Origin: Verrucomicrobiales bacterium
GTDB taxonomy: Bacteria > Verrucomicrobiota > Verrucomicrobiia > Limisphaerales > JAYPXF01
Reading direction: 5' to 3'
DNA: 64,000 nt
NCBI GenBank assembly: GCA_002715965.1
Contig: PBAL01000024.1
Span: 49,559 to 113,558 of the forward strand
A program made the translations under genes and the position numbers. Below, piece after piece: positions 44,956 through 54,428 of the stretch; positions within the stretch are counted from its first letter, which is position 1, and each line of letters starts with the position of its first letter. Below the pieces are notes generated by a model that was given only the letters and a program-made list of their open reading frames with translations, was not told the DNA's origin and made no database searches.

Positions 44956-45729
44956 TCACCTTATGTTGATCGTTCCTCCGTCCACCGGATACGCGTTTCC
45001 GGTAATGAATGACGCTTCGTCACTGCAGAGGAACAGCGCGGCATAGGCGACTTCCACGGGCTTGCCCATGCGGCCAATCGGCTGGGCGACGGAAAGCTTC
45101 TCGAACATCTCTTCGCGGTTGTCGGGATAGTTCTTGTCCAAGTACCCATCAACAAACGGAGTGTGAATCCGGGCGGGGCAGATGCAGTTGCAACGGATGC
45201 CGTCGTTCATGAAATCGCGGGCGACGGAATAAGTCATGGTCAGCACCGCGCCTTTGCTCATCGAATACGCGAAGCGATCATCGATGGCCATCAATGACAC
45301 CGTGGAAGCGAGGTTCAGCACCACGCCCCCGCCGGCTTCCTTCATATGCGGCAGCGCGAGGTGCAGGCAATTTCGCACGCCCTTCACGTTCACGGAGAAG
45401 ATCCGATCAAACTCCTCTTCAGTCGTGGAGATGGCATCCCCGATCGAGGCGACACCGGCGTTGTTCACCAGGATGTCGATGCGCTTGGATCGTTCGATGA
45501 CAGCTGCAATCGTCTTTGCGACATCTGCTTCCGTAGACACGTCGCACAGGGAGTAATCCGCAATGCCCCCGTCGTTCCTGATGCTTGCAACCGTTTCTTT
45601 GGCGGCATCCTCGTTCATTTCGATGATCTCCACGCGGGCGCCCGCCTTGGCGAACACCGTCGAGATTGCCTGCCCGATTCCTGATCCACCACCAGTGATG
45701 ACTGCCGTTTTTCCTGAAAGACTAAACAT
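44956..45729 (-). CDS. SDR family NAD(P)-dependent oxidoreductase
   Basis: A 257-residue classical short-chain dehydrogenase from ATG 45727-45729. The cofactor loop is TGGGSGIGQA near residues 12-21, NNAGVASIGDA follows, and the active-site Tyr-Lys pair is in FAYSMSKGA. The C-terminal NAYPVDGGTINI is typical. An acidic residue at the end of beta-2 (VEIIEMNED) suggests NAD rather than NADP. The substrate is probably a sugar, polyol or 3-hydroxyacyl compound. A longer open frame upstream (to 46164) overlaps the opposite-strand gene and is not used. Confidence 0.92.
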   Translation of the reverse strand: MFSLSGKTAVITGGGSGIGQAISTVFAKAGARVEIIEMNEDAAKETVASIRNDGGIADYSLCDVSTEADVAKTIAAVIERSKRIDILVNNAGVASIGDAISTTEEEFDRIFSVNVKGVRNCLHLALPHMKEAGGGVVLNLASTVSLMAIDDRFAYSMSKGAVLTMTYSVARDFMNDGIRCNCICPARIHTPFVDGYLDKNYPDNREEMFEKLSVAQPIGRMGKPVEVAYAALFLCSDEASFITGNAYPVDGGTINIR

Positions 45730-45786
45730 GGTTTTGCTTGAACTAGTCCGACGATAGAGGCGCAAGTGTAACAACGAAAGGCTGGA

Positions 45787-46675
45787 ATGGATTTCATTCA
45801 GATGCTCTCCACGCAACCTTGCAATCAACCCTGGTTTGCTGAACGCTTCGCGTTGCAGTTCGCCGCCCCCTACTGTTTCGCAGCGACTGCCAATTCTACC
45901 GACCTGCCTACGAGTCCACAGGACGAGACCGTCGCCTTGATCCGGCGCATCACCGAAGACGACGAACTCACGAACGAAGAGGTTTTTGACCTCGCTGAAT
46001 TCCTGAACGACAACGAAGAAGCCTGCTTGATCTGGCCCGGCGACGTCCTGCAAGGAGCCCTGTTGAACGTCTTTGAGGACGGGAAGACGGACCCGGACGA
46101 GCACACGGCGCTGAGCGAATTGATCATGAAGATCGAGAGGGAGTGTCCGGAGTCGGACGAACACACCGTTTTCGAGGGCGTGAAAGACGATGATGGGCTG
46201 GAGTTTCCGACCACCGACCTCGGCCTGCCGGAAATCGATCGGACGCTCAAATCGGAGAAGGACAAAAGGAAGCGATACGAGATGAATCTCTCAACGCACA
46301 GCTGCTTGGCAGCCAGCGCAGTCGAGCGTCGCACAAGGGATCCCGGGGCGTTTGTGCAAGCATCTGGTGGTTGCTTTGGACCAGATTGCGAAAGAGGGGT
46401 GCAATTGGTCCAAGGTGTTGGTGTGGCTTCTGGAAGAACGTGCAGCCCGCGGGAAGGGCTTTCATGCAGTGGACAATTACAAGGTGTTTTCCTTAAGCGA
46501 GGGAACATGCCTCGTTTCACACGGCGAATCCAAGCGGGCACACGTCATCGTGCCGGATGGCGATGCCTTCGATCGCTATGGCTACGATTTCCAGGAGAAG
46601 CGCTGGTCCTTCGGCAACAAGCCGCAGGGAGTCGCTGGACTACCGATAAATCGGTGTCACGGATCACCTGACTGA
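45787..46675 (+). pseudogene. Frameshifted SWIM zinc-finger-type gene with TerB-like region
   Basis: The first frame (from 45787) encodes an acidic helical region (ETVALIRRITEDDELTNEEV, then NVFEDGKTDPDEHTALSEL) of the type found between nuclease and BRCT domains, and then KRYEMNLSTHSC. From there the SWIM motif C-x-C-x(n)-C-x-H can only be built by two small shifts: LGSQRSRASHKG in a second frame, then IPGRLCKHLVVALDQIAKEG in a third, which stays open to 46675. The breaks are near 46305 and 46340. The C-terminal part ends with HVIVPDGDAFDRYGYDF. Either the gene is inactivated or the sequence has two small deletions here. Confidence 0.55.
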
Positions 46676-46682
46676 CAGGAAA

Positions 46683-47327
46683 CTACCCCAAACGCTCCTT
46701 CAACGCCTTCGCAACTGCGCCGGTGGCGTTGTGAACCTGCAGCTTCTGATAAATCTTCCGCAGATACATGTCGACGGTGTGGAAGCTCAGGTTCAGACGA
46801 ACGGCAATCTCCTTCTTGATCAGTCCCTCCACCAGCAGCTGTAGAATTTCCTTTTCTCTGTGCGTCAATCGATAGTCTTTGGGTTCGATGTTGAGTTCGT
46901 TGAAGAAACCCAGCACGCGTTTCGCAATTCGTGGATTAATCGCAGCCCCACCGTCCCGCACTTCATTGATTGCCCGGGCGATTTCATCCAATGAAGCGCT
47001 TTTCATCAGGTAACCGGTCGCACCGGCACATATCGCGTTGAAAATCCTATCATCATCATCAAACACCGTGACGATGATGATCTTCGCATCGGGCACGAGT
47101 TCGCAGAATCGCGGAATCCCTTCGAGCCCGCTCAGGCCTGGCAGGCCGATATCCAGAAGGATGATATCGGGTGACGGCTCCGAGGAGAGCGCCTCCAACG
47201 CATCTTCACAGGAACGAAAACTGGCAGCGCATTTGAGCGACTCACACGCATCCACAGCGGCGCAGAGATTCTTGCGATATCTCGCGTCATCTTCGATCAA
47301 CCACACGCTTGTTTCAACGCGATGCAC
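46683..47327 (-). CDS. LuxR/NarL-family response regulator
   Basis: A 214-residue two-component regulator. The receiver domain has the acidic pair in VWLIEDDARYR, the phosphoacceptor Asp in DIILLDIGLPGLSG (near residue 57), the Thr in IIIVTVFDDDD and the Lys in YLMKSASLDEI. The C-terminal LuxR helix-turn-helix is clear in LTHREKEILQLLVEGLIKKE and SFHTVDMYLRKIYQKLQVH. It starts 3 nt after the stop of the histidine kinase, its obvious partner. Confidence 0.95.
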   Translation of the reverse strand: MHRVETSVWLIEDDARYRKNLCAAVDACESLKCAASFRSCEDALEALSSEPSPDIILLDIGLPGLSGLEGIPRFCELVPDAKIIIVTVFDDDDRIFNAICAGATGYLMKSASLDEIARAINEVRDGGAAINPRIAKRVLGFFNELNIEPKDYRLTHREKEILQLLVEGLIKKEIAVRLNLSFHTVDMYLRKIYQKLQVHNATGAVAKALKERLG

Positions 47328-47330
47328 GGC

Positions 47331-49277
47331 TCAGCGAGGCAGAAGAGCCGAAATCAAAACGGTCGTGCCCCGATCTGGCACACTGTTTATCTCAAGACTG
47401 CCGCCAATCAAAGCCACGCGATCGCGCAGATTGCCAAGTCCGTTGCCAGTCGGGGGATTCTCGCTGTTAAAACCACGCCCGTTATCCGTCACGGAAATCA
47501 GAATGTGCCCATCGTCCAATTTGATCGCCGTGTCGATGTGATCGCCGTCAGAATGCTTTGCCGCGTTGTTCACAGCTTCTTTGAACAACAGAAACAGATT
47601 CCGAATGAAGGTCGCTGGCAGCGATCGGTCTTCCAGCGAAAAAGGAAGCGTCAGTTCATGGGAGATATCCTTCAGCCTGCGTTCCATCGTCGTTCGAATG
47701 CGGGCAACCAATCCGCGCAGGGTAGAGTTCTTCTCTTTTAACAACCAGACGATGTCCTGCATCGACTCGGCGGTCTCACGTGCCAATTCACCGATTTCAC
47801 CGAAGGTGTTTTCCGCCGAAGGGTCATCACCCTTGCCGCCGAGATCGGCCAGCATTGAGCTGCTTCCAAGATTACTGCCCAGGTCGTCGTGCAGATCGCT
47901 GGCAATCTGTTCGCGCACATCCGTCACCAACCGCTCCTTCTCCCTGCCCTGACGCCTGCGGAACGAGACCAGCCAAATCACGAATGAAATCATGAGCACT
48001 GCGCCACCCGTCGCAGCTCGCCTGAAAACCAAGCGACGGGCCTGGTTCAATTCAATATTCAACTGATGGAGTTGAACGCCCAGTTCGCGCCTTCGATTCA
48101 AGCCCTTCAAATAATCCGGCCACTCGACCAGATGTCCGCTGGCATGCCCATCTGTCAGTCGGGCGAGCGAATCGCTTTCTATTGGATCAGAGGCGCCAAC
48201 AGTTTTGTTCAACGCAACATTCAGGCCTTCCGAATAGGCCTGCAATTCCGAGAGTGCGAAATAATACAATGGTTCATTGGCCCAGAGATGGTGGGTGGTC
48301 AACCGAACGAAGCGAAATTGTTGGCGACTGCCGGAGATGGTGACCGGGTTATTTCCCGGGTTCGGATAATCCGTTTGCCGGTGATCGAACAAGGTCACCG
48401 CTTCGCGAAACTCCGGATCGTAGCCAATCGTGATCACGAATCTGGGCGGAAATCCTGCTCCCGGGTGCCTGCCGGTTCCTCCAACGTGGTCGACCGGAAA
48501 AATACGGAGTTCATCGACCGGATATGATCGCCCAAGATCCACTTGGACCCACTTCACTGCGTTGGACTCTGCCGAAGGCTCGAACTCCAACACCTCGTTA
48601 TGGTTGGGCCAAGCCCGGGGAATTTCCAAAATACTTCGACCGTCCGTCAGGTTCTCCGCGCGCCAGATCGGCGGATTGTGCGTGGCTCCGCCGGAGTGCG
48701 TGATTGTTCGATTCAGCGCCACGTTTCGCAAACCCGACAAGACCACCAGTTCGCCAAGTGTCCAGATCCATTCGTCATTCACCGAACGTGCCTTCGTGCA
48801 GGTGACTCTCACAAAACGACCGATTGTCCCCTTCGACTCGAACAACCAGGGAAGGACATTCTGAAAAGGCTCATCCTGACCGCTCTCATACACCGTGATG
48901 CCATCGGACAGATTGGCGTCGAGCCCAATCTCCACTTTGAACCGATGTGGAAACCCAATTTGCTCGACACCATTGGCCGTCACTCGTTGACCGACTGGCA
49001 CAAGGGCAATTGAATCGATCGGCATTTCCCGACGCAAATCCACCTGAACCCAGTGCTCGCTGTCTGGCTGGGGCAATGGACTGGAACGAAAGCCAAGCGC
49101 AGAAGTGGTCACGGTCCCGTGAAGCGGCAGTTGATCCAACTCCTCAGTGATGCCCTGGCTGGAATTGTCCAGGAGCAGTTCTAGGGATTCGAGAAAACCC
49201 GCGCCCTGGCTGTCAGGAATCAGCAACAGACACGCGACAAGCGCAACGGCAATACTCTGGAACGGCTTTTTCCTCAT
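47331..49277 (-). CDS. Sensor histidine kinase with extracellular discoidin (F5/8 type C)-like domains
   Basis: A 648-residue kinase with a signal peptide (IAVALVACLLLIPDSQG) and an extracellular part of about 400 residues. Two discoidin-like galactose-binding modules are visible: WVQVDLRREMPIDSIALVPV with GRFVRVTCTKA, and VKWVQVDLGRSYPVDELRIF with FRFVRLTTHHLW. One membrane segment lies near residue 430 (GGAVLMISFVIWLVSF). The HisKA_3 dimerisation helix carries the phosphoacceptor in QIASDLHDDLGSNLG. The ATPase has FKEAVNNAAKHS and VTDNGRGFN, GNGLGNLRDR. It probably senses extracellular glycan. Confidence 0.9.
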   Translation of the reverse strand: MRKKPFQSIAVALVACLLLIPDSQGAGFLESLELLLDNSSQGITEELDQLPLHGTVTTSALGFRSSPLPQPDSEHWVQVDLRREMPIDSIALVPVGQRVTANGVEQIGFPHRFKVEIGLDANLSDGITVYESGQDEPFQNVLPWLFESKGTIGRFVRVTCTKARSVNDEWIWTLGELVVLSGLRNVALNRTITHSGGATHNPPIWRAENLTDGRSILEIPRAWPNHNEVLEFEPSAESNAVKWVQVDLGRSYPVDELRIFPVDHVGGTGRHPGAGFPPRFVITIGYDPEFREAVTLFDHRQTDYPNPGNNPVTISGSRQQFRFVRLTTHHLWANEPLYYFALSELQAYSEGLNVALNKTVGASDPIESDSLARLTDGHASGHLVEWPDYLKGLNRRRELGVQLHQLNIELNQARRLVFRRAATGGAVLMISFVIWLVSFRRRQGREKERLVTDVREQIASDLHDDLGSNLGSSSMLADLGGKGDDPSAENTFGEIGELARETAESMQDIVWLLKEKNSTLRGLVARIRTTMERRLKDISHELTLPFSLEDRSLPATFIRNLFLLFKEAVNNAAKHSDGDHIDTAIKLDDGHILISVTDNGRGFNSENPPTGNGLGNLRDRVALIGGSLEINSVPDRGTTVLISALLPR

Positions 49278-49290
49278 CCAAGATGAATCG

Positions 49291-51369
49291 TCAATTCACG
49301 TAGACGAACTCATTGACGTTGAACAACGCGCGGCAGAGTTCGGAAAGCGGTGATGTGGCGAGAAACTCCACGCCGATGGCTCGCTCCTCAGAGGTGGGCG
49401 GGCGTCCGAGGATTCGCCGGTAGGCGTACATGGCCTGGCGATTCGTCTCGTCGTGCAAACGTTCAATCATCCCTGCCAGTTTGTTGGCTGCGTTTACAAC
49501 ATCGTCAGCGTTGAGAAGGGTGAGTGATTGCGGAGCAGTGGTGCTCGTTTCCCGTTCAGCGCAACTGAGGTTGCTATCCGGTGCATCGAAGACTTCAAGA
49601 AACGGGAAGCGAAGATTGCGTCGTGCGAATATGTAGATGCTTCGGCGCACGTGATTCTCACGTCCTTTGCTCACCGTCCAACCCTTCGCACCACGAAACA
49701 ATTCGGCAGGGATCGGCGGAAAAACACTACGTCCATGCATGGTGGCATTCAGTTCTCCGCCAAGAGCGAGAAGGCTGTCTCTTACGATCTCCCCTTCAAG
49801 TCGCAGTGGGGACCAGCGTGAGAATAGTCTGTTCTCGTGATCGAGGCGCAATGCGGATTCATGGGCAAGGATGGACTGACGATAGGTCGCGGACATGAGA
49901 ATGAGACGATGCATCTCCTTGACGCTCCAATTACGACGGATGAATTCGTCCGCCAGCCAGTTCAGGAGATCAAGGTGTCTGGGCTCAGGCGTGTTCACTC
50001 CCCATTCACTGGATGAATCAACAAGTCCGCGTCCGAAGTGATGGCGCCAGATTCGATTGACGATGACGCGAGCGGTGCGGGGGTTCGACCGCGTGGTTAT
50101 CCAATCCGCCAGTTCACGACGGCTGCGCGCACTGGCAGGACTTGAGCCAACCACATGCGGAAAAGCGGGCGCCACCTCATCGCGTGGCTGCTTGTAGTCT
50201 CCGCGATGCAACACATGGGTGGGTTTCCAGTCGCCCCTTGGGTAAGCGATGGTCATGGCCTTTGGCAGATAGGGCTTTCTGAGTCCGCTGATCTTCTTTT
50301 CCAGAGCCATGCGCTCTTTCTTCTGCGCACTTGAGAGTGAGCGAATGATTTCCCTGGTGGAGAACTTGCGCTTGCCTTGGCGGGCTTCGAGTCTTGAACG
50401 TGCGATCGCATCGAAACGCCGGAACTTCCTGACGTCGGGATGCGACTCGTACCGCCGAACGTCAGCCTCAAACTTGCGGCGTTCAGGAGACGTGGGCACA
50501 GATCGATCGCGAATGAAATCCACCGGCGTGTAGAATGCCTGCACCTGGTAATACTCTCGTTGTGACACAGGTTCAAAGGGATGATCGTGGCACTTCGCAC
50601 AACCGAGCGTCAGACCAAGGAAGACCGATGAAGTCGTGTCCGTCATGTCATTGAGCGTGTTGAGCCGGCGCTGAACCTGGTCTGACGAATCAACCATGTC
50701 CGGTCCGAGCAGGTTGAACCCCGTGGCAATCAACGCCTGTGGTTCACCAGGCCAGAACTCATCCCCGGCGATCTGCTCCCGTGCGAATCGATCGTAGGGT
50801 TTGTCGGCGTTGAACGAATCGATGACGTAATCCCGATAGCGCCATGAATGTGGCCGAACAGCGTCGTGCTCAAATCCATCCGTCTCCGCGTACCGTGCGA
50901 GGTCGAGCCAATGGCGCCCCCAACGCTCGCCGTAATGTGGCGACGCGAGCAGACGATCGACGAGCGCGCGAATGGCGAATTGCGGATCAACCGCGTGCGA
51001 GTTCCGAAAGGCGTTTACATCCTCAACGCTTGGAGGAAGACCAATGAGGTCGAGCTGGATACGCCTGATGAGCGTATCGGCATTGGCGGGCTTTGCTGGC
51101 TTGATCCCCGCATCACGGAGCTTCGTCAGAATAAAACTGTCGATCGGGTTTGCGATCCATCCACTGCGGACGACCGGAATCTCCGGCCGATCGTAGGCCT
51201 GATAGGTCCAGTGGTCCGCGCCTTCCGAGGCCCCCTGCCCTTCCTGACATTGTATCAACGCCAGCAGTATCAGTGAGAGCAGCTGAACTCGTGGCCTCGC
51301 GACCACACACACTGTTACGCGTTCTCGACGCGGAAGTTCTGACTGCGCAATACCGGGTTCCAAACTCAC
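49291..51369 (-). CDS. PSD1-type DUF1549/DUF1553 exported protein
   Basis: A 692-residue protein lacking the N-terminal cytochrome domain of its relatives. A hydrophobic segment near residues 28-42 (VQLLSLILLALIQCQEG) may be a lipoprotein or Sec signal. DUF1549 is seen in DSFILTKLRDAGIKPAKPAN and IQLDLIGLPPSVEDVNAF, with the C-x2-C-H motif in CAKCHDHPFEPVSQREYY. DUF1553 is seen in NRIWRHHFGRGLVDSSSEW and SLTLLNADDVVNAANKLAG. It begins with GTG, whose G overlaps the upstream oxidoreductase stop (GTGA). The sensor kinase follows after 13 nt. Confidence 0.9.
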   Translation of the reverse strand: MSLEPGIAQSELPRRERVTVCVVARPRVQLLSLILLALIQCQEGQGASEGADHWTYQAYDRPEIPVVRSGWIANPIDSFILTKLRDAGIKPAKPANADTLIRRIQLDLIGLPPSVEDVNAFRNSHAVDPQFAIRALVDRLLASPHYGERWGRHWLDLARYAETDGFEHDAVRPHSWRYRDYVIDSFNADKPYDRFAREQIAGDEFWPGEPQALIATGFNLLGPDMVDSSDQVQRRLNTLNDMTDTTSSVFLGLTLGCAKCHDHPFEPVSQREYYQVQAFYTPVDFIRDRSVPTSPERRKFEADVRRYESHPDVRKFRRFDAIARSRLEARQGKRKFSTREIIRSLSSAQKKERMALEKKISGLRKPYLPKAMTIAYPRGDWKPTHVLHRGDYKQPRDEVAPAFPHVVGSSPASARSRRELADWITTRSNPRTARVIVNRIWRHHFGRGLVDSSSEWGVNTPEPRHLDLLNWLADEFIRRNWSVKEMHRLILMSATYRQSILAHESALRLDHENRLFSRWSPLRLEGEIVRDSLLALGGELNATMHGRSVFPPIPAELFRGAKGWTVSKGRENHVRRSIYIFARRNLRFPFLEVFDAPDSNLSCAERETSTTAPQSLTLLNADDVVNAANKLAGMIERLHDETNRQAMYAYRRILGRPPTSEERAIGVEFLATSPLSELCRALFNVNEFVYVN

Positions 51370-52349
51370 TTCTTCTTCTTCGACTTCTTACCGCGCGCCT
51401 TCTCAAGGACTTCTGATATCTCAACCCACTCGCCTCCACGACGCTTGCTCTCATCGGCTGCTTCCATGAAAGCGAACAGCTCTATGGTTTCCTGAGGATC
51501 GATCGGTGCCTTGCCCGTCTTGAGGAACTTCACGATCTCGGCGATCAACGGAGCATAGCCGTCATACTTGCCAACCGTTTCGTCTTTGCCCTTGGCGCCG
51601 ATCGCAATACCTCCATAACCGCGACGCTCACGAAAAATCCCAAAGCGATTACCCTTCCAGAAACCCGTGACCTCGATCTTGCCGTCGGCGGTCTTGCTGC
51701 GTTGGACCTTTTGGCAACCCGTACCCATGACGGCAAAGAGGGATTCGCAGCCATGCACGCCATACCAGAACAAGTCGGGGTGATGCTCTTCCAGACCGGC
51801 CGGGCTGCCGGTCAACGCGTAGTGCACGCGGCCAATTGATCCGCCACGAACGGCCTGGGTTCCCTTCCCATAACGGAGCGATGAGGAGCTGAAAACCGGG
51901 ACCTTCTTCTTCTTGGCAAGATCGAATATGCGCAGGACATCGCGGAGCGACCCGGCCATCGGTTTGTCAATAAAGAGCGGCTTGCCGGCATTGATGACGG
52001 GGCGCGCCTGCTTCCAATGCGGACGGCCATCGACGCTCTCCAACAGCACGGCATCAACGTGTTTGCACATCTCTTCGATCGTGTCGTACATCTTCACACC
52101 GAAGTCCTTCTTCAAGGTCTCGGTGAAACCATCGATACGATTAAAACTGCTGGGGATGTCCTTGCTCCCGCCCTTGAAGGCCGCGACCACCTTTGCGCCG
52201 GGGACATGTGACTTGTTCTTCTTGTCGTTCAACACCTTGGTGAAGGCGATCACGTGTGAGGTGTCCAGACCGATAAGGCCGAGCTTGAGTTCGGCACGAA
52301 CGGTGGCAGTGAAGAGAAGGCAGGCGACGAAGAGTTGAGTGAATTTCAT
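51366..52349 (-). CDS. Exported Gfo/Idh/MocA-family oxidoreductase
   Basis: A 327-residue protein from ATG 52347-52349 with a Sec signal peptide (MKFTQLFVACLLFTATVRA). The Rossmann start is LKLGLIGLDTSHVIAFTKVL rather than the canonical G-x-G-x-x-G, so nucleotide binding is questionable. AVLLESVDGRPHWKQARPVI and GKPLFIDKPMAGS contain the family's EKP-like motif as DKP. HPDLFWYGVHGCESLFAVMG carries the catalytic-type H-x-x-D/G-H region in altered form. The tail is a run of Lys (GKKSKKKK). It is the first gene of an operon with a PSD1 gene and a two-component system. Confidence 0.85.
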   Translation of the reverse strand: MKFTQLFVACLLFTATVRAELKLGLIGLDTSHVIAFTKVLNDKKNKSHVPGAKVVAAFKGGSKDIPSSFNRIDGFTETLKKDFGVKMYDTIEEMCKHVDAVLLESVDGRPHWKQARPVINAGKPLFIDKPMAGSLRDVLRIFDLAKKKKVPVFSSSSLRYGKGTQAVRGGSIGRVHYALTGSPAGLEEHHPDLFWYGVHGCESLFAVMGTGCQKVQRSKTADGKIEVTGFWKGNRFGIFRERRGYGGIAIGAKGKDETVGKYDGYAPLIAEIVKFLKTGKAPIDPQETIELFAFMEAADESKRRGGEWVEISEVLEKARGKKSKKKK

Positions 52350-52513
52350 AATTGGTGACAGGGTTATGCATTCGACGCATCTGAGTGCCAAGCATTGAAT
52401 TGTTTTTCCGCAAGGCCGCTCGCCCGGAATTCGAATCGTCACTTGCACTCCCCGGCCCGCGGGCCTGCACCGGTCGCGGATAAGAACCACGGAACGCATT
52501 CCACACAATCGAT

Positions 52514-54180
52514 AGGAAGAAGCCGAATCTCAGGGAAAGACTGCGCTATCGTTTTGACAATTTCATCGCGGAGGGAGGCGCGGGAATCTTCTCGCTGCTC
52601 ATGGTGGTCTTCATGATCGGCTACGCGGCCGTCGGGGCGCTGAGCGCTTGGATCGCTTCCACGGGGACGGAATCACAATGGAAGAAAGATACCCCGGGCC
52701 AGATCTTCATCGCCTTCCTGCAAATGACCGATCCGGGGAATATGGCTCAGGATATTGAGTCTTCCCCGTGGCTGAAGATCCCCGCAGTGCTCGCCGGAGT
52801 GGTTGGCATCGTGCTTCTTTACGCACTGATTGCGTTTATCACCACCGCCTTGATCGATCGCATGAACGCCCTGAAGAAGGGTCGGTCGCGGGTGATCGAA
52901 GACGAACACACGCTCATCCTCAGCTGGCAGCCGCAACGGGTGGTGGAAATCATTCGGGAGGAAAAGAACCTGAGTGATGCCCAAACCGTGAAGGCGATTC
53001 CGGCTCTCACCTCTGCATGTGATCCGGGAGATCGCGAACTCTACATCGTGGCGGAAATCTTCGACCGCCATCATCACGAAATCCTGGCCTCGGTATTGGT
53101 GCAAACCAGTCGTTCGGTCGGTCTATCGGTCGCGTATGGTGAGATCCTATCCTTTGATGGCTGCGAGATGTATTTTCACCAGGCGAACTGGCGGGGGATC
53201 ACCTTTGCGAAGTGCTCTATCGTTTTCCCGACGGAGTGCTGATGGGGATCCGCCGTTCCGACGGACAACTGTTGATCAAGCCAGACACGAACACCGAACT
53301 GGCCGACGACGATGACGTGCTCATTCTTGCGCAGGACGATTCCACGATCGAATTCAAGCGTCGCGCCATTGCGAAGGCGAACGAGCATCCCCTGCACGAA
53401 CTTCGCCTCGAGCAACGGATCGAAAACGAGTTGATCATCGGCTGGAACCTGAAAGGAGTAGTCATCGTTCGCGAATACGCTGAATACGTAGTCGAAGGAT
53501 CACGCATCGACGTGATTATCAAGGATCCGAGTCCGAAAACCGTTCGCGGAATTGAACAGCTGAACCAGGAACTCGAGCAACTCACCATCCAACTACACCA
53601 GAAAGATCCACTGCTGCCGGACACGATTCTCGAATCCAAACCTGGCACTCGCGACAACATCATCATCATCGGTGGCGAACAGGCCGATCCGGAAAAAGCG
53701 GATGCATACACAATTCTTCTCCTGCTGCTTCTGCGCGGTGTGCTCGCCGAACATGCGCAAGAAACCGTCAACACGCGCCTGATTACGAAAGTCATGGATT
53801 CGTCCAATCGAAGCCTGATAGCACAGACAGGTGTGAAGGATTTCATCATCAGCAATCGCTTCATCAGCATGTTGATCGCCCAAGTGAGCGAAGAACCCGA
53901 CATGCGCAATGTATACGAGCAGTTATTCGATGAAGATGGGTCGCAGATCTATCTGAAACCGCTGTCAGTGTACTTCGACGACATGCCCGAGAGCCTTAGC
54001 TTTGCGGACTGCATGGCCATCGCCCTGAAGCGTGACGAAATCTGCCTCAGCATAAAGATCAAGGAACTGGAGCTGAAGAAAGATGAGAACTTCGGCGTGC
54101 AGCTCGTTCCCGACAAGAAGAAGACCTACCAGTTGAACGGAGACGACTGCCTGATCGTCCTTGCTGAAGACGAGGCGTGA
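52514..54180 (+). pseudogene. Decayed CASTOR/POLLUX-like ion channel gene (RCK-type)
   Basis: Frame 1 (to 53242) has LRERLRYRFDNFIAEGGAG, a membrane segment and a pore-like stretch (TPGQIFIAFLQMTDPG), then TLILSWQPQRVVEIIREEKN. Next it jumps to SDAQTVKAIPALTSA and ELYIVAEIFDRHHHEILASV, leaving out the RCK core that normally separates these parts (roughly 75-90 residues). At about 53206 a one-nucleotide loss (TTTGCGAAG where TTTGGCGAAG would read TFGEV) moves the frame to the second half, YRFPDGVLMGIRRSDG to LIVLAEDEA at 54180. No ATG, GTG or TTG precedes the first conserved residues in frame. Three lesions make it a pseudogene. Confidence 0.72.
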
Positions 54181-54428
54181 ATAGTTCTTCGAGTGGCGCT
54201 CAAGCAGGAGGGAAAACTGTCAATAGGTCTGTTGGTTGGTGTTCCTGATACTGAACTCCGAAAGCAGACCATCTCCACTCGAAGCGTTCTCACCCCTGCC
54301 TACTCCCGCTGGGCCGTCCATTACCCACAAATTTATTGGCACAATCTCAGAACCATGCTGGCGCCATCGGGCTTGGAGCATCCAACTGAATTGAGCGGAC
54401 TCACGTCCGAATCTACGAGTGGAATGGG

